DNA of 64,000 bases, taken from positions 1 through 64,000 of the forward strand of contig NZ_AKJE01000006.1 in NCBI RefSeq assembly GCF_000282495.1. Reading direction: 5' to 3'. Of the stretch, positions 19,759 through 31,170 are shown in pieces. Below the pieces are notes generated by a model. That model was not told where the DNA came from, did no database searches, and saw only the letters and a list, made by a program, of their open reading frames with translations. This DNA comes from Pseudomonas sp. GM79 (GTDB lineage Bacteria > Pseudomonadota > Gammaproteobacteria > Pseudomonadales > Pseudomonadaceae). Numbering within the stretch: position 1 is the first letter of the stretch; each line of letters starts with the position of its first letter. The position numbers and the translations under genes are program-made.

Positions 19759-20988
19759 TCAAGCAGGCGCCGCCTCTTTGTAAGCCTTCAACGCCTTGAG
19801 GCGCTCGCCCTTGATCGCCTCGCCCAACTCCGGTCCCTTGAATCCCTTCTCCAGCAACGGCTGAACGGCAACACTTCGCGCAGCAGTTGCCGCGCCCCGT
19901 AAATAATCCGCCTGTGGGTAACTTCTCTGCTCCAGGCCTTTACGCCCTCGAGCGTCCATCTCGCACGCCGCGATAAATTCTTCAAAGCGCTGAGGTCGAC
20001 GATAGACGTCGAAACTCTGCAGCAACTCCAGCAAGGTCGACGGTTTCAGCTCCAGAGCACGATGGCCATGGGTGTGATACTTGCCCACTAGCAGCGCCAG
20101 CTCCTGACAGTCTTTCGGTGCCCTGAAGCGCTCATTGACCGCTTTGATCAGCTTCAGGCCTTTGTGCTCGTGGGCTATGTGGCGGGGCCATTCTTCCTCG
20201 GGCGTCAAACCTTTGCCCAAGTCATGCAGCAAGCAGGCCCAGCGTACGGTCAGCGGTTGTTTGTGTAGCGCCGCTTGCTCCAGCACGCTCAGGGTATGCA
20301 CGCCCGTGTCGATTTCCGGGTGATGGGCTTCGGGTTGCGGTACACCGAACAGCGCGTCGACTTCCGGCATCAGTACCTTGAGAGCACCGCATTCGCGCAG
20401 AACCTCGATGAATACTTGGGGTTGGTCTTCCATCAGCGCGCGGGCGATTTCTTTCCAACTGCGTTCGGGCGTCAACGCCTCCAATTCACCTGATTCGCTG
20501 AGTTGACGCATCAGCTCCAATGTCTCGGGGGCGACGGTGAACCCCAGTTCCGCATAACGCGCGGCAAAGCGGGCAACGCGCAATACACGGAGCGGATCTT
20601 CGGCGAACGCGGGGGAAACGTGACGCAGCAAGCGAGCCTCGAGGTCCCGTTGACCGTGGTAAGGGTCGGTCAGGTTCTGTTGATCGTCCTCGGCCATGGC
20701 GTTGATCGTCAGGTCGCGGCGAATCAGATCTTCTTCGAGGGTGACATCAGGGCTGGCGTGAAAGATGAAGCCGCCGTACCCGCGCCCGTTTTTGCGCTCG
20801 GTGCGGGCGAGGGCGTATTCCTCACCGCTTTTGGGGTGAAGAAACACCGGGAAGTCCGCGCCCACCGGACGAAAGCCCTTGGCGAGCATTTCTTCGGTGG
20901 TGGCGCCTACAACGACCCAGTCGATATCGGTGACGGGTTTGCCTAGCAGGCGATCGCGGACCGCACCGCCGACTTTATAAATCTGCAT
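19759..20988 (-). CDS. cca: Multifunctional CCA-adding enzyme (tRNA nucleotidyltransferase)
   Basis: 409 residues. The N-terminal class II nucleotidyltransferase head starts [20 protein letters not shown], with catalytic aspartates in DIDWVVVG and the [10 protein letters not shown] motif. A C-terminal HD domain has [12 protein letters not shown] (~250). HD-containing gamma-proteobacterial Cca proteins add and repair the tRNA 3' CCA and also have phosphatase and phosphodiesterase activities. Confidence 0.96.
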   Translation of the reverse strand: MQIYKVGGAVRDRLLGKPVTDIDWVVVGATTEEMLAKGFRPVGADFPVFLHPKSGEEYALARTERKNGRGYGGFIFHASPDVTLEEDLIRRDLTINAMAEDDQQNLTDPYHGQRDLEARLLRHVSPAFAEDPLRVLRVARFAARYAELGFTVAPETLELMRQLSESGELEALTPERSWKEIARALMEDQPQVFIEVLRECGALKVLMPEVDALFGVPQPEAHHPEIDTGVHTLSVLEQAALHKQPLTVRWACLLHDLGKGLTPEEEWPRHIAHEHKGLKLIKAVNERFRAPKDCQELALLVGKYHTHGHRALELKPSTLLELLQSFDVYRRPQRFEEFIAACEMDARGRKGLEQRSYPQADYLRGAATAARSVAVQPLLEKGFKGPELGEAIKGERLKALKAYKEAAPA

Positions 20989-21053
20989 AAAAAACCTCCG
21001 TTAGCCCGACAGAATAACCTTTGCGTCGAACTTCCGGAGGCAGAAAAACAGGA

Positions 21054-22616
21054 TCAAAGATGAATGACTGCCAGGTCCAGCCGGCCATAATCCCCATCGC
21101 CGTGTTCACTTCTGGGCGGAACATGGTGGGTTTTCATCACCTGATCCCCTTGCAGGGTTTCCAGGTGAATGTCGAAGCCCCAGAGGCGGTGCAGGTGCTT
21201 GAGCACTTCATCAGTGGAATCGCCCAGCGGTTTGCGGTCGTGTTGTTGGTGGCGCAAGGTCAGGGAGCGGTCGCCACGTCGGTCGATGCTGTAGATCTGT
21301 ATGTTGGGTTCGCGATTGCCCAGGTTGTATTGCGCCGCCAGGGTTTCACGAATGGTTCGATAGCCGTCTTCGTCGTGTATCGCCGGAACCAGCAGATCGT
21401 CCTTCTGATCGTCATCGAGGATGCTGAACAGCTTGAGGTCGCGGATCACTTTGGGTGACAGGTACTGCAGGATGAAACTCTCGTCCTTGAAGCTGCTCAT
21501 GGCGAATTTGATGCTGGACAGCCAGTCGGTGCCGGCGATTTCCGGAAACCAGCGATAGTCCTCTTCGGTGGGGTGTTCGCATATCCGGCGGATATCGCGA
21601 TACATGGCAAAACCCAGGGTGTAGGGGTTGATTCCACTGTAATAGGGGCTGTCGAAACCGGGTTGGAAGACCACGCTGGTATGGGAGGTCAGAAACTCCA
21701 TCATGAAGCCATCGGTGACGAGGCCTTCGTCATACAAGTCGTTCATCAAGGTGTAGTGCCAGAACGTGGCCCAGCCTTCGTTCATCACCTGGGTCTGGCG
21801 CTGTGGATAAAAATACTGGGCGATCTTGCGTACGATTCGCACGATTTCGCGCTGCCAGGGCTCCAGCAACGGCGCATGTTTTTCGATGAAATACAGGATG
21901 TTTTCCTGAGGTTCGGCGGGGAAGCGTGCGTTGTCCTTGTCGCTGTACTTGTCCGCGCCTTTTGGAATGGTCCGCCACAAATCGTTGATCTGCTTCTGCA
22001 GATGCTCTTCCCGATCCTTCTGCCGACGGCGTTCTTCTTCGGCGGAAATCGGATACGGGCGTTTATACCGGTCGACCCCGTAATTCATCAGCGCATGGCA
22101 GGAGTCGAGCAAGTCCTCTACCGCGTCGATGCCGTGGCGTTCTTCGCACTGCATGATGTACTGCTTGGCAAACACCAGGTAATCGATGATCGAGCTGGCG
22201 TCGGTCCAGGTGCGGAACAGGTAGTTGCCTTTGAAGAAACTGTTATGGCCATAGCAGGCGTGAGCCACCACCAGCGCCTGCATGCAGATGGTGTTTTCTT
22301 CCATCAGATAGGCGATGCAGGGGTCCGAGTTGATCACAATCTCGTAGGCCAGCCCCATCTGGCCGCGACTGTAGGATTTTTCGGTGCTGAGGAAGTGTTT
22401 GCCATAGGACCAATGGTGATAACCCAAGGGCATGCCGACAGAGGCATAAGCGTCCATCATCTGCTCGGCGGTGATCACTTCGATCTGGTTGGGATACGTA
22501 TCCAGCGCGTAGCGGGCCGCGAGACGACTGATTTCGCGGTCGTAGGCCTGGATCAGCTCGAATGTCCATTCGGAGCCGGTGGAAATGGGTTGGCGCTTCT
22601 GCTCTTTGGCGGTCAT
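21054..22616 (-). CDS. SpoVR family protein (YcgB-like)
   Basis: A 520-residue cytosolic SpoVR-family protein ([41 protein letters not shown]). The biochemical role is unknown. Its start overlaps the end of the upstream yeaH-like gene by 4 bases. The order prkA-yeaH-spoVR on one strand is a widespread conserved module linked to stationary phase, nitrogen and general stress responses. Confidence 0.93.
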   Translation of the reverse strand: MTAKEQKRQPISTGSEWTFELIQAYDREISRLAARYALDTYPNQIEVITAEQMMDAYASVGMPLGYHHWSYGKHFLSTEKSYSRGQMGLAYEIVINSDPCIAYLMEENTICMQALVVAHACYGHNSFFKGNYLFRTWTDASSIIDYLVFAKQYIMQCEERHGIDAVEDLLDSCHALMNYGVDRYKRPYPISAEEERRRQKDREEHLQKQINDLWRTIPKGADKYSDKDNARFPAEPQENILYFIEKHAPLLEPWQREIVRIVRKIAQYFYPQRQTQVMNEGWATFWHYTLMNDLYDEGLVTDGFMMEFLTSHTSVVFQPGFDSPYYSGINPYTLGFAMYRDIRRICEHPTEEDYRWFPEIAGTDWLSSIKFAMSSFKDESFILQYLSPKVIRDLKLFSILDDDQKDDLLVPAIHDEDGYRTIRETLAAQYNLGNREPNIQIYSIDRRGDRSLTLRHQQHDRKPLGDSTDEVLKHLHRLWGFDIHLETLQGDQVMKTHHVPPRSEHGDGDYGRLDLAVIHL

Positions 22617-23884
22617 GTCACTAACCTGCGCTGGAAGAGTTCACGAAAGACCGGATAGATATCCCCGGCCGAGACCAGTTGCTGCTGGGCAAAAGTGTCA
22701 GAGAAGGCTTCGGCGATGCGTTCGTACTCGAACCACAAGGCCTGGTGTTCGCGCGGGGTAATCTCAACATAAGTGTAGTACTGCACGAACGGCATGATCT
22801 GATTGATCAGGATGTCGCGGCAGATCGGCGAATCGTCGTTCCAGTTGTCGCCGTCGGACGCCTGAGCGGCATAGATATTCCATTCGTTGCTCGGATAACG
22901 CTCGGCCATGATCTCTTGCATCAATTTCAGGGCGCTGGAGACGATCGTGCCGCCGGTTTCCCGGGAATAGAAAAACTCCTCCTCATCCACTTCACGGGCG
23001 CTGGTGTGGTGGCGAATGAACACGACGTCGATTTTGTCGTAGTTGCGCTTGAGAAACAGGTACAGCAGGATGAAGAAGCGTTTGGCGATGTCCTTGGTCG
23101 CCTGGGTCATGGAGCCGGACACGTCCATCAAGCAGAACATTACGGCTTTGGAGCTGGGGTTCGGCTGCTTGATCAGCAGGTTGTACTTGAGGTCGAAGGT
23201 GTCGAGAAACGGCACTCGGTGAATGCGCGCGCTGAGCTTCTCGATTTCTGCTTCGAGCTCCTGGATATCGCCGAAGTTGTCCGGTTCTTCCCGTTTAAGT
23301 CGCAGCAGTTCCTCTTTGACTTCGCGCAATTTCGCCCGGCTGCTGCCGGACAAGGCAATGCGTCGGGCATGGGCCGAACGCAGTGTGCGGATAATGTTGA
23401 TCCGTGACGGGTTGCCCTCGTTGCTGATACCGGCGCGTACGGTCTTGAAGGTGTCGGTGCCGGTCAGGTGGCGTTTTACCAGGTTAGGCAGTTCAAGGTC
23501 CTCGAACATGAACTCGAGGAATTCCTCCTGGGTAATCTGGAAGACGAACTCGTCCATCCCTTCACCCGTGTTACCGGCCTTGCCAGGGCCTCTGCCGCCG
23601 CCACCTCCTGGCGGGCGGGCAATGTGCTCGCCGCTGGTGAATTCCTTGTTTCCGGGATGCACGATGGTTTGCTTGCCGCCACGACCGTGGTGAAGCACCG
23701 GCTCGTCGATGTCGCGGCCGGGAATGCTGATCTGCTCGCCGTGTTCCATATCGGTAATGGAGCGCCGGCTGACCGCCTCTTCGACAGCCTTTTTGATGTG
23801 ATCACGGTAGCGCCGCAGAAACCGCTGGCGGTTTACCGTGCTCTTGTTCTTGCCATTGAGACGTCGGTCGATCACATAGCTCAT
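22613..23884 (-). CDS. yeaH: YeaH/DUF444 family protein with VWA-like domain
   Basis: 423 residues. The N-terminus is [21 protein letters not shown] Gly-rich linker ([12 protein letters not shown]) lies at ~90-105. The C-terminal half contains a von Willebrand A-like MIDAS ([17 protein letters not shown], ~245). It is the middle gene of the PrkA-YeaH-SpoVR module and is thought to work with the kinase PrkA. It overlaps the spoVR gene by 4 bases. Confidence 0.93.
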   Translation of the reverse strand: MSYVIDRRLNGKNKSTVNRQRFLRRYRDHIKKAVEEAVSRRSITDMEHGEQISIPGRDIDEPVLHHGRGGKQTIVHPGNKEFTSGEHIARPPGGGGGRGPGKAGNTGEGMDEFVFQITQEEFLEFMFEDLELPNLVKRHLTGTDTFKTVRAGISNEGNPSRINIIRTLRSAHARRIALSGSSRAKLREVKEELLRLKREEPDNFGDIQELEAEIEKLSARIHRVPFLDTFDLKYNLLIKQPNPSSKAVMFCLMDVSGSMTQATKDIAKRFFILLYLFLKRNYDKIDVVFIRHHTSAREVDEEEFFYSRETGGTIVSSALKLMQEIMAERYPSNEWNIYAAQASDGDNWNDDSPICRDILINQIMPFVQYYTYVEITPREHQALWFEYERIAEAFSDTFAQQQLVSAGDIYPVFRELFQRRLVT

Positions 23885-24017
23885 GACTGCTCCTTAGAAG
23901 CTGTCCTGAAATGGGCGAGCGTTAACGCAGCATAAGGCCAGTGCCGGAGGGTGTACACGCTTCCCCCAAGCGCTTTGATGCTGCCTGAACCTCGCTACCG
24001 CATTTCGGACACCTCCA

Positions 24018-24053
24018 GAGGCCTGTGTAACAGAAAAAGCGTAAACAGGCCTC
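24018..24053 (-). other. Intercistronic hairpin between prkA and yeaH
   Basis: GAGGCCTGT and ACAGGCCTC form a perfect 9-bp stem with an 18-base loop inside the ~200-base prkA-yeaH gap. There is no U-tract on the minus strand, so it is more likely a processing or stability element, or partial attenuation, than a full terminator. Immediately beyond it, towards prkA, lies a short ACCGGT/ACCGGC repeat. Confidence 0.5.
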
Positions 24054-24086
24054 GGGCTAACGACAACCGGTCTGACCGGCAGCGGG

Positions 24087-26009
24087 TTACTGTGATTTTC
24101 TGACCCGCAGGTACCACTCGGACAGCAGTCGTACCTGTTTGTCGGTGTAGCCCCGCTCGACCATCCGTGTGACGAAGTCGTTGTGCTTCTGCTGGTCCTC
24201 TTTGCTGGCCTTGGCGTTGAAGCTGATGACCGGCAGCAAATCCTCGGTGTTGGAGAACATTTTCTTCTCGATGACCACCCGCAGTTTTTCGTAGCTGAGC
24301 CAGGTTGGGTTCTTGCCGTTGTTGTTGGCTCGGGCGCGCAGTACGAAGTTGACGATTTCGTTGCGGAAATCTTTCGGATTGCTGATGCCGGCCGGTTTTT
24401 CGATTTTCTCCAGTTCCTCGTTCAGGGCTACGCGGTTGAGGATCTCGCCGGTTTCCGGGTCGCGGTATTCCTGATCCTGAATCCAGAAGTCGGCGTACAG
24501 CACGTAGCGATCGAAGATGTTCTGACCGTACTCGCTGTAAGACTCAAGGTAGGCAGTCTGGATCTCCTTGCCGATGAATTCGATATAACGCGGCGCCAGG
24601 TACTCTTTCAGGAAGCGCAGATAGCGTTCCCGGGTCTCGGCCTGGAACTGTTCCTGTTCGATCTGCTGTTCCAGTACGTAGAGCAGATGTACCGGGTTGG
24701 CGGCGATTTCGTGCGGATCGAAGTTGAAGACCTTCGAAAGAATCTTGAAGGCGAAGCGGGTCGACAGACCGTTCATGCCTTCGTCGACACCCGCTGCGTC
24801 GCGGTATTCCTGGATCGACTTGGCCTTCGGATCGGTGTCCTTGAGGTTTTCGCCGTCATATACGCGCATCTTGGAGTAGATGTTGGAGTTTTCCGGCTCC
24901 TTGAGGCGCGAGAGTACGGTGAACTGCGCGAGCATTTTCAGCGTGTCGGGCGCGCAATGGGCCTTGGCCAGCGAGCTGTTGAACAGAAGCTTGTCGTAGA
25001 TCTTCACCTCGTCGCTGACGCGCAGGCAGTACGGCACTTTGACGATATAGATCCGGTCGATGAATGCTTCGTTGTTCTTGTTGTTGCGGAAGGTGTGCCA
25101 TTCCGATTCGTTGGAGTGGGCCAGCAGGATCCCGGTAAACGGAATCGCCCCCAGGCCTTCGGTACTGTTGTAGTTGCCTTCCTGGGTAGCCGTCAGCAAT
25201 GGGTGCAGCACCTTGATCGGTGCCTTGAACATTTCGACGAACTCCATCAAGCCCTGGTTGGCCCGGCACAGCGCCCCCGAGTAGCTATAGGCATCGGCGT
25301 CGTTCTGCGGGAACTCTTCCAGTTTGCGAATATCGACCTTACCCACCAGTGCCGAGATGTCCTGGTTGTTTTCATCTCCCGGCTCGGTTTTCGCGACTGC
25401 GATCTGGTTGAGGATCGATGGATAGAGTTTCACCACGCGGAACTGGCTGATGTCGCCGCCGAATTCGGCCAGGCGCTTGGTGGCCCATGGCGACATGATG
25501 GTATTGAGATAGCGCCGGGGAATGCCGAAGTCTTCCTCGAGGATCGCGCCATCTTCGGTGGCGTTGAACAGACCCAGGGGCGACTCGAAAACCGGCGAGC
25601 CCTTGATTGCGTAGAAGGGCACTTTCTCGATCAGTTGTTTGAGCTTTTCGGCCAGGGACGACTTACCGCCACCGACAGGGCCGAGCAGGTAGAGGATCTG
25701 TTTCTTCTCTTCCAGACCCTGGGCCGCATGGCGGAAATACGACACGATCTGGTCGATGCATTCTTCCATCCCGTGGAAGTCTTCAAAGGCCGGATAGCGG
25801 CGGATCACCTTGTTGGAAAAGATTCGCGACAACCTCGAGTTGGTCGAGGTGTCGAGCAGCTCCGGTTCTCCGATGGCCAGCAAGAGACGCTCGGCGGCGG
25901 AAACGTAGGCGCTGCGGTCCTTTTTGCACAGCTCCAGGTACTCCTGCAGAGAGAGTTCTTCCTGGCGCGTGGACTCGAAGCGTTGTTGGAAGTGGCTAAA
26001 GATACTCAT
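24087..26009 (-). CDS. prkA: PrkA family serine protein kinase (YeaG-like)
   Basis: A 640-residue PrkA with an N-terminal AAA-like domain (P-loop LLGPVGGGKSSLAEKL, ~110) and a C-terminal kinase-like PrkA domain. The N-terminus MSIFSHFQQRFESTRQEELS fits YeaG. It heads the prkA-yeaH-spoVR module. In enterobacteria the module is induced by stationary phase and nitrogen stress; regulation here is not visible, and the 297-base upstream region shows no clear promoter match. Confidence 0.95.
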   Translation of the reverse strand: MSIFSHFQQRFESTRQEELSLQEYLELCKKDRSAYVSAAERLLLAIGEPELLDTSTNSRLSRIFSNKVIRRYPAFEDFHGMEECIDQIVSYFRHAAQGLEEKKQILYLLGPVGGGKSSLAEKLKQLIEKVPFYAIKGSPVFESPLGLFNATEDGAILEEDFGIPRRYLNTIMSPWATKRLAEFGGDISQFRVVKLYPSILNQIAVAKTEPGDENNQDISALVGKVDIRKLEEFPQNDADAYSYSGALCRANQGLMEFVEMFKAPIKVLHPLLTATQEGNYNSTEGLGAIPFTGILLAHSNESEWHTFRNNKNNEAFIDRIYIVKVPYCLRVSDEVKIYDKLLFNSSLAKAHCAPDTLKMLAQFTVLSRLKEPENSNIYSKMRVYDGENLKDTDPKAKSIQEYRDAAGVDEGMNGLSTRFAFKILSKVFNFDPHEIAANPVHLLYVLEQQIEQEQFQAETRERYLRFLKEYLAPRYIEFIGKEIQTAYLESYSEYGQNIFDRYVLYADFWIQDQEYRDPETGEILNRVALNEELEKIEKPAGISNPKDFRNEIVNFVLRARANNNGKNPTWLSYEKLRVVIEKKMFSNTEDLLPVISFNAKASKEDQQKHNDFVTRMVERGYTDKQVRLLSEWYLRVRKSQ

Positions 26010-26306
26010 GACGTCACCTCGCTCGATACGTGGAGCCGACGCCGGATCACTCAGTCGATGCTGGCAGCAACCGAACAGGCAGTTGCTGTTTACCCCCCAG
26101 AACTCTCCCGGAGCTGACGACTCCGAAAGCTACTCCCGATGACCCGCGCGCCGGTGTACCGGCTCTCCCCTGTTTTGGATGGCCTGCGCTTAAGGATAGT
26201 TGGGAATTCGGAAGGTAAATGCAAGATGCGTAATAAGTTGTGGCAGACCGTTCGTCTGTCACCGCGCTAGCCCGCGGGGACCGGGGCTTGCGCGTATTGA
26301 AAAAAA
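26010..26306. other. 297-base gap upstream of prkA
   Basis: No gene is visible. A short GCCGGTGTACCGGC palindrome sits near 26151-26164. The part next to glpE is relatively AT-rich and may hold the prkA promoter, but I could not assign a sigma-70, sigma-S or sigma-54 site with confidence. Confidence 0.3.
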
Positions 26307-26636
26307 TTATTCGGAAGTGCCTTGCGCCGTTTCCGAAGGATAGGTCGTACGCCACAACTCGAAACCGCCATCCATGCTATAGACGTCGGAGAAGCCTTGG
26401 CTGACTAGATAGGCAGCCGCGCCTTGGCTGGAATTTCCGTGATAGCAGACCACTACCGTCGGCGCGTCCAGGTCAGCGCCCTGAATGAAAGCATGCAGAG
26501 AATGGTTGTCCAGATGCTTGGAGCCGGCAATGTGCAGCGCGGCAAACGTTGCCGGATCGCGGACATCGACCACCACCGCGCCTTGTTCGCGCAGGGCCTG
26601 GGCCTGTTCTGGGGGGATACGTTTGAATTCGCTCAT
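26307..26636 (-). CDS. glpE: Thiosulfate sulfurtransferase GlpE (rhodanese)
   Basis: A 109-residue single-domain rhodanese. The active-site Cys is in [14 protein letters not shown] (~64), and [14 protein letters not shown] is the CH2A-type motif. It transfers sulfur from thiosulfate to cyanide or other thiophiles. It lies 33 bases after apaH on the same strand, the usual place in pseudomonads. Confidence 0.92.
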   Translation of the reverse strand: MSEFKRIPPEQAQALREQGAVVVDVRDPATFAALHIAGSKHLDNHSLHAFIQGADLDAPTVVVCYHGNSSQGAAAYLVSQGFSDVYSMDGGFELWRTTYPSETAQGTSE

Positions 26637-26669
26637 GGCGGGCTCCTGTGGCTCGGCTGAAAGCGCAGT

Positions 26670-27551
26670 CTAGCGCGGGGCGCTGGCTGACGTTTGTTCG
26701 GGAATAGGGGCGGCGACAGCCGGCCGAGTGTGGCCATGGGCGTCGCATTTACATTGCAGGCGCTCGCCGGTGTCGACGTTCATCAGGGTCATGGCGCCAC
26801 CCCAGACGCAACCGGTGTCGAGCGCAAACAGGCCCGGCTCGTTGCACTGGCCTTCGAGCGCCGCCCAATGGCCGAAGATGATCTTCAGGCCTTTGGTCTT
26901 GCGCTCCTTGTGGGTGAACCACGGCGCATAACCCGGCGGTGCGGTGTCGATACCTTCCTTGCCCTTGAGGTCGAGTTTGCCGTCGCTGGTGCAAAAACGC
27001 ATCCGGGTGAAATAGTTGGTGATGACTCTCAGGCGAGCCGCGCCTTTGAGATCGTTGTCCCATTTCACCGGTTCATTGCCGTACATGCCGTCAAGGTAAG
27101 GCGCGAAGCGATTGTCATCGTGCAGGGCGTCTTCGACTTCGGCGGCGCACTTCAAGGCTTTGCGCAGCGACCATTGAGGCGGGATGCCGGCATGGACCAG
27201 TGCGATATCGCGCTGCTCGTCGTAATGCATGAGCTTTTGTTGCCGAACCCACTCCAGCAGCTCCGCGCAATCGGGTGCTTCAAGAATCTCGCGCAGCGTG
27301 TCGGCCTTCTTCAGGCGTTCGATGTTTTGCCCGACGGCCAGCAAGTGCAGGTCGTGGTTGCCGAGTACGCACACCAGCGATTCGCGGATGCTATAAAGGA
27401 AGCGCAAGGTGTCCAGCGACTGTGGGCCACGGTTGATGAGGTCACCCACCAGCCACAAGCGATCCTTTGCCGGGTCGAAAGCGACTTGCTTGAGCAGGCA
27501 TTGCAGCGGCTCAAGGCAACCTTGCAAATCGCCGACGGCATACGTCGCCAT
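26670..27551 (-). CDS. apaH: Bis(5'-nucleosyl)-tetraphosphatase, symmetrical (ApaH)
   Basis: 293 residues with the phosphoesterase motifs GDLQGC (~7), GDLINRGP (~36) and GNHD (~64), and FGHWAALEG later. It hydrolyses Ap4A to two ADP. Its ATG overlaps the apaG stop by one base (TGATG), consistent with coupling. The C-terminal ~20 residues are Pro/Ala-rich, slightly longer than the E. coli protein. Confidence 0.96.
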   Translation of the reverse strand: MATYAVGDLQGCLEPLQCLLKQVAFDPAKDRLWLVGDLINRGPQSLDTLRFLYSIRESLVCVLGNHDLHLLAVGQNIERLKKADTLREILEAPDCAELLEWVRQQKLMHYDEQRDIALVHAGIPPQWSLRKALKCAAEVEDALHDDNRFAPYLDGMYGNEPVKWDNDLKGAARLRVITNYFTRMRFCTSDGKLDLKGKEGIDTAPPGYAPWFTHKERKTKGLKIIFGHWAALEGQCNEPGLFALDTGCVWGGAMTLMNVDTGERLQCKCDAHGHTRPAVAAPIPEQTSASAPR

Positions 27552-27931
27552 CAGTGCAGGGCTCCGGGTACTGCCAGGCGAAACGGAGCGATGATGGCGT
27601 CGAAGTGTTTACCGTCCTCGGCGACCATCTCATAAGTGCCCTGCATCGTGCCGACCTTGGAGGTCATGACGGTGCCGCTGCTGTAAGTGTGGCTCTTGCC
27701 CACGTCGATCAACGGCTGCTGGCCGACGACGCCTGCACCACGAACCTCCTCGACATGCCCATCACCGTCGGTAATCACCCAGTGCCGTGAAAGCAGTTTG
27801 GCGGGCACCAGGCCATTGTTCTGCACGGTGATGGTGTAGGCGAAGGCAAAGCGATTTTGCTCGGGTTGCGATTGTTCTGCCAGATAGCGGGTGACGACGC
27901 TGACGTCGACCTGATAACGAGGATCGGACAT
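27551..27931 (-). CDS. apaG: ApaG (Co2+/Mg2+ efflux-associated protein)
   Basis: A 126-residue protein of the ApaG/DUF525 fold. It has the [20 protein letters not shown] strand region and the glycine-rich [20 protein letters not shown] motif. The molecular function is unclear. It lies between rsmA and apaH in the conserved surA-pdxA-rsmA-apaG-apaH string. Confidence 0.95.
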   Translation of the reverse strand: MSDPRYQVDVSVVTRYLAEQSQPEQNRFAFAYTITVQNNGLVPAKLLSRHWVITDGDGHVEEVRGAGVVGQQPLIDVGKSHTYSSGTVMTSKVGTMQGTYEMVAEDGKHFDAIIAPFRLAVPGALH

Positions 27932-27995
27932 GCAAAAGGCCTTAGAAACGAAGCGGGACGCGGGGCATAGCTGATAGAACTCAGTCTAGGCCAAG

Positions 27996-28032
27996 TATCG
28001 GGTAGTAAACCAGAGTGGCGTCCTACCCGATA
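27996..28032 (-). other. Perfect 10-bp inverted repeat between rsmA and apaG
   Basis: TATCGGGTAG (27996-28005) and CTACCCGATA (28023-28032) are exact reverse complements with a 17-base loop. It lies 15 bases beyond the rsmA stop and has no U-tract. It could be an mRNA stabiliser, an RNA processing site or a DNA operator before apaG. Confidence 0.6.
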
Positions 28033-28046
28033 GCGCTCATCGCCTT

Positions 28047-28865
28047 TCAGTCGGTGGCAGGCTTGTGTAGGACTTGTTCGCTGAGCTTGTCGGCCAGACG
28101 AACGAAGGCCGCCAGATCGAGCTGCTCGGGGCGTAGGCTGCCATCGACGCCGGCGGCTTCGATTTCAGCGTTGCTCAGCAACAATTTCAGCGTGTTGCGC
28201 AGGGTTTTACGGCGCTGGTTGAAGGCTTCGCGCACGACGCGCTCCAGCAGTTTGTGATCTTTGGCTGGATGCGGCAGTACCGCGTGAGGCACCAGGCGCA
28301 CGATGGCCGAGTCGACTTTCGGCGGCGGATTGAATGCGCCCGGGCCGACGTTGAATAGATGTTCGACCCGGCAATGGTACTGAACCATGATCGACAGGCG
28401 ACCCCAGTCACCGCCACCAGGCCCCGCCGCCAGACGCTCGACCACTTCTTTTTGCAGCATGAAGTGCATGTCACGAATCAGGCTTGCGTTGTGCAGCAGA
28501 TGAAAAATCAGCGGCGTAGAGATGTTGTACGGCAGGTTGCCGACCACTCGCAGGCTGTTCGGCGCGGCGTTCAGGCTGTTGAAGTCGAACTTCAGCGCGT
28601 CACCCTGATGCAGGTGGAAATTGCTCTTGCTGGCGAACTGCTGGTTGAGGATAGGGATCAGGTCCTTGTCCAGCTCCACCACGTCCAGTTGGGCGCCGCT
28701 GTTGAGCAGGCCTTCGGTCAATGCGCCCTGGCCCGGGCCGATTTCCAGCAGACGGTCTTCGGGTTTGGCGTGAATGGAACGCAGGATGCGGTCGATAACG
28801 CCGGCATCGTGCAGGAAGTTCTGGCCGAAGCGCTTGCGCGCCCGGTGTTGGTAATGCTCGGTCAT
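28047..28865 (-). CDS. rsmA: 16S rRNA (A1518/A1519) dimethyltransferase RsmA
   Basis: 272 residues (also called KsgA). It has QNFLHD near residue 15, the SAM-binding motif [16 protein letters not shown] (~40-55) and the catalytic motif NLPYNIS (~114). It dimethylates two adenines in helix 45 of 16S rRNA. Its start overlaps the pdxA stop by 4 bases. Confidence 0.97.
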   Translation of the reverse strand: MTEHYQHRARKRFGQNFLHDAGVIDRILRSIHAKPEDRLLEIGPGQGALTEGLLNSGAQLDVVELDKDLIPILNQQFASKSNFHLHQGDALKFDFNSLNAAPNSLRVVGNLPYNISTPLIFHLLHNASLIRDMHFMLQKEVVERLAAGPGGGDWGRLSIMVQYHCRVEHLFNVGPGAFNPPPKVDSAIVRLVPHAVLPHPAKDHKLLERVVREAFNQRRKTLRNTLKLLLSNAEIEAAGVDGSLRPEQLDLAAFVRLADKLSEQVLHKPATD

Positions 28866-29851
28866 AAACGGGTCTCGGCCATCTGGTAGGCGGTTTCCAG
28901 GGCGACTTGCAGGCTGCCGGTATCAATTTTGCCGCTGCCGGCCAGATCCAGGGCGGTGCCATGGTCGACCGAAGTGCGGATGATCGGCAAGCCAAGGGTC
29001 ACGTTGACTGCCGCGCCGAAGCCTTTGTATTTCAGCACGGGCAGGCCCTGGTCGTGGTACATCGCCAGCACCGCGTCGCAGTGCTCCAGATATTTGGGGG
29101 TAAACAGAGTGTCGGCGGGCAGGGGACCGCGAAGGTCCATGCCTTCGCCGCGCAGGCGCTCTAATGTAGGTTCGATGATGTCGATTTCTTCATGGCCCAG
29201 ATGACCGCCTTCACCGGCGTGCGGGTTAAGCCCGCAAACCAGGATGCGTGGCTGGGCGATGCCGAATTTTTCTTGCAGGTCGGCGTGCAGGATCCGCGTG
29301 ACCCGTTCCAGACGCTCCGGTGTGATTGCATCGGCAATCTCGCGAAGGGGCAGGTGAGTAGTAACCAGCGCTACGCGCAAGCCGCGGGTGGCGAGCATCA
29401 TCACCACTTGCGTGGTATGAGTCAGGTCTGCGAGAAATTCCGTGTGCCCGGAAAAAGCGATTCCGGATTCATTGATCACGCCCTTGTGTACAGGCGCGGT
29501 GATCATGCCGGCGAAATGCCCGTCCAGGCAGCCTTGGCCAGCACGCGTCAGGGTTTCCAGAACGAAAGCCGCATTGGCCTTGTCCAGTTGCCCGGCGATG
29601 ACCTTGGCATTAAGCGGCGTATCCCACACATACAGGCTGTTGGCAGGTGCGGGAGCATCCGGCCAGCTGTCGGGCGTTACCGACAGCAGATCAACAACCA
29701 CGCCCAACTGCGCGGCCCGCTCGATGAGCAGGTCGCGGCTGGTAATGGCAATCAGTGGGTGTGGCTGGGCTTGCGAGGCGAGCAGCAGGCACAGGTCGGG
29801 ACCTATGCCGGCCGGTTCGCCGGGGGTCAACGCGAAACGCTTGGGTTTCAC
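28862..29851 (-). CDS. pdxA: 4-hydroxythreonine-4-phosphate dehydrogenase PdxA
   Basis: 329 residues. [13 protein letters not shown] opens the protein. The family landmarks ITAPVHKG and GHTEFLAD follow, with the metal-binding [13 protein letters not shown] and [13 protein letters not shown] later. It acts in PLP (vitamin B6) synthesis. It overlaps surA by 4 bases upstream and rsmA by 4 bases downstream. Confidence 0.97.
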   Translation of the reverse strand: MKPKRFALTPGEPAGIGPDLCLLLASQAQPHPLIAITSRDLLIERAAQLGVVVDLLSVTPDSWPDAPAPANSLYVWDTPLNAKVIAGQLDKANAAFVLETLTRAGQGCLDGHFAGMITAPVHKGVINESGIAFSGHTEFLADLTHTTQVVMMLATRGLRVALVTTHLPLREIADAITPERLERVTRILHADLQEKFGIAQPRILVCGLNPHAGEGGHLGHEEIDIIEPTLERLRGEGMDLRGPLPADTLFTPKYLEHCDAVLAMYHDQGLPVLKYKGFGAAVNVTLGLPIIRTSVDHGTALDLAGSGKIDTGSLQVALETAYQMAETRL

Positions 29852-31170
29852 TGCGTTGCCTGGTCTGCACCAGGGAGCTTGATTTCTACATACGCTTCGT
29901 CACGGATCTGACGCAGCCAGGTTTGCAGCTCTTCATCGTATTTGCGGTTACGCAGTACGGTCATCGCTTGCTGTTCGCGGGCCTGGCTGGTGCTGTCGGT
30001 GGCGCGGCGGCCAAGGACTTCCAGAACGTGCCAGCCATATTGAGTCTGGAACGGCTTGGACAGCTGACCTTGTGGGGTCTTGGCCATCACTTCGCGGAAC
30101 TCAGGCACCAGTGCATTCGGGTCGATCCAGTTCAGGTCGCCACCGTTGAGGGCGGAACCCGGGTCTTCCGAGAAGCTTTTCGCCAGCTCGCCGAAATCTT
30201 CGCCCGCTTCGATACGGGAGTAGAGCGATTGAGCCAGGGCTTTGGTTTTTTCTTCGTCGCGGATCGGGCTTGGTTTGACCAGGATGTGACGCACATGCAC
30301 TTCGTCACGCACCTGGGTCTCGCCGCCACGCTTGTCGAGGATCTTCAAAATGATGAAGCCGCCCGGGGTACGCATAGGCTGGGTTACATCGCCAACGGCC
30401 ATGGAGCCCAGCAGGCGATCGAACGGAGGTGGCAGTTGAGCGGCTTTACGCCAGCCCATGTCGCCGCCTTCCAGTGCGGTTTCGCTGGCGGATTTGGCGA
30501 TTGCCAACTGACCGAAGTCAGCGCCTTGCTTGAGTTGCTGGTAAACCGCGTCGGCTTGTTTGGCTGCATTCTGAATCGCGTCGGAGTTGGCGCTTTCCGG
30601 TGTAGGAATCAGGATGTTGGCCAGACGGAACTCTTCGGACAGCTGCATCTTGCCCAGGTCGGACGCCAGGAAGTTCTTCACTTCCTGCTCGGACACCTGG
30701 ATGCGTTCAGCCACACGGCGCTGACGTACACGGCTGATGATCATTTCGCGGCGAATCTGGTCACGAGCGTCGTCATAAGACAGGCCGTCGCGAGACAAAG
30801 CGGAGCGGAATTGCTCAATCGACATGTTGTTGCGCTGGGCAATGGTGCCGACGGCCTGGTTCAGTTCTTCATCGGTAATGCGGATGCCGGAACGCTCGCC
30901 GATCTGCAGTTGCAGGTTTTCGACGATCAGACGTTCGAGCACCTGCTGATCCAGCACGCCGGCAGGCGGTACGGCAGCACCGCGTTTGGCGATGGTTTGC
31001 TGAACTTCGTGAACGCGCTGGTCCAGTTGGCTCTGCATGACCACGTCGTTGTCGACGATGGCCACCACTTTATCGATGGACTGTACCGCGGCGTTGGCCG
31101 CGGTACCCAGGAACAGCGCGCCCAGCATCAGCGGGCGCAGACAATCAGAAAGCTTGGTCTTCACGTTCAC
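29848..31170 (-). CDS. surA: Periplasmic chaperone/peptidyl-prolyl isomerase SurA
   Basis: 440 residues. It has a signal peptide ending near TAANA, an N-terminal chaperone domain (~30-170), two parvulin domains (~180-280 and ~290-390, [11 protein letters not shown]) and a C-terminal helix. It escorts outer-membrane proteins such as LptD. The start overlaps the end of lptD by 26 bases; a GTG at codon 3 would reduce this to 20. Confidence 0.96.
   Translation of the reverse strand: MNVKTKLSDCLRPLMLGALFLGTAANAAVQSIDKVVAIVDNDVVMQSQLDQRVHEVQQTIAKRGAAVPPAGVLDQQVLERLIVENLQLQIGERSGIRITDEELNQAVGTIAQRNNMSIEQFRSALSRDGLSYDDARDQIRREMIISRVRQRRVAERIQVSEQEVKNFLASDLGKMQLSEEFRLANILIPTPESANSDAIQNAAKQADAVYQQLKQGADFGQLAIAKSASETALEGGDMGWRKAAQLPPPFDRLLGSMAVGDVTQPMRTPGGFIILKILDKRGGETQVRDEVHVRHILVKPSPIRDEEKTKALAQSLYSRIEAGEDFGELAKSFSEDPGSALNGGDLNWIDPNALVPEFREVMAKTPQGQLSKPFQTQYGWHVLEVLGRRATDSTSQAREQQAMTVLRNRKYDEELQTWLRQIRDEAYVEIKLPGADQATQ

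Noticed and set aside
24183..26117. 644-codon open frame antisense to prkA
   Set aside because: Complete overlap with a well-supported conserved gene; no family features.
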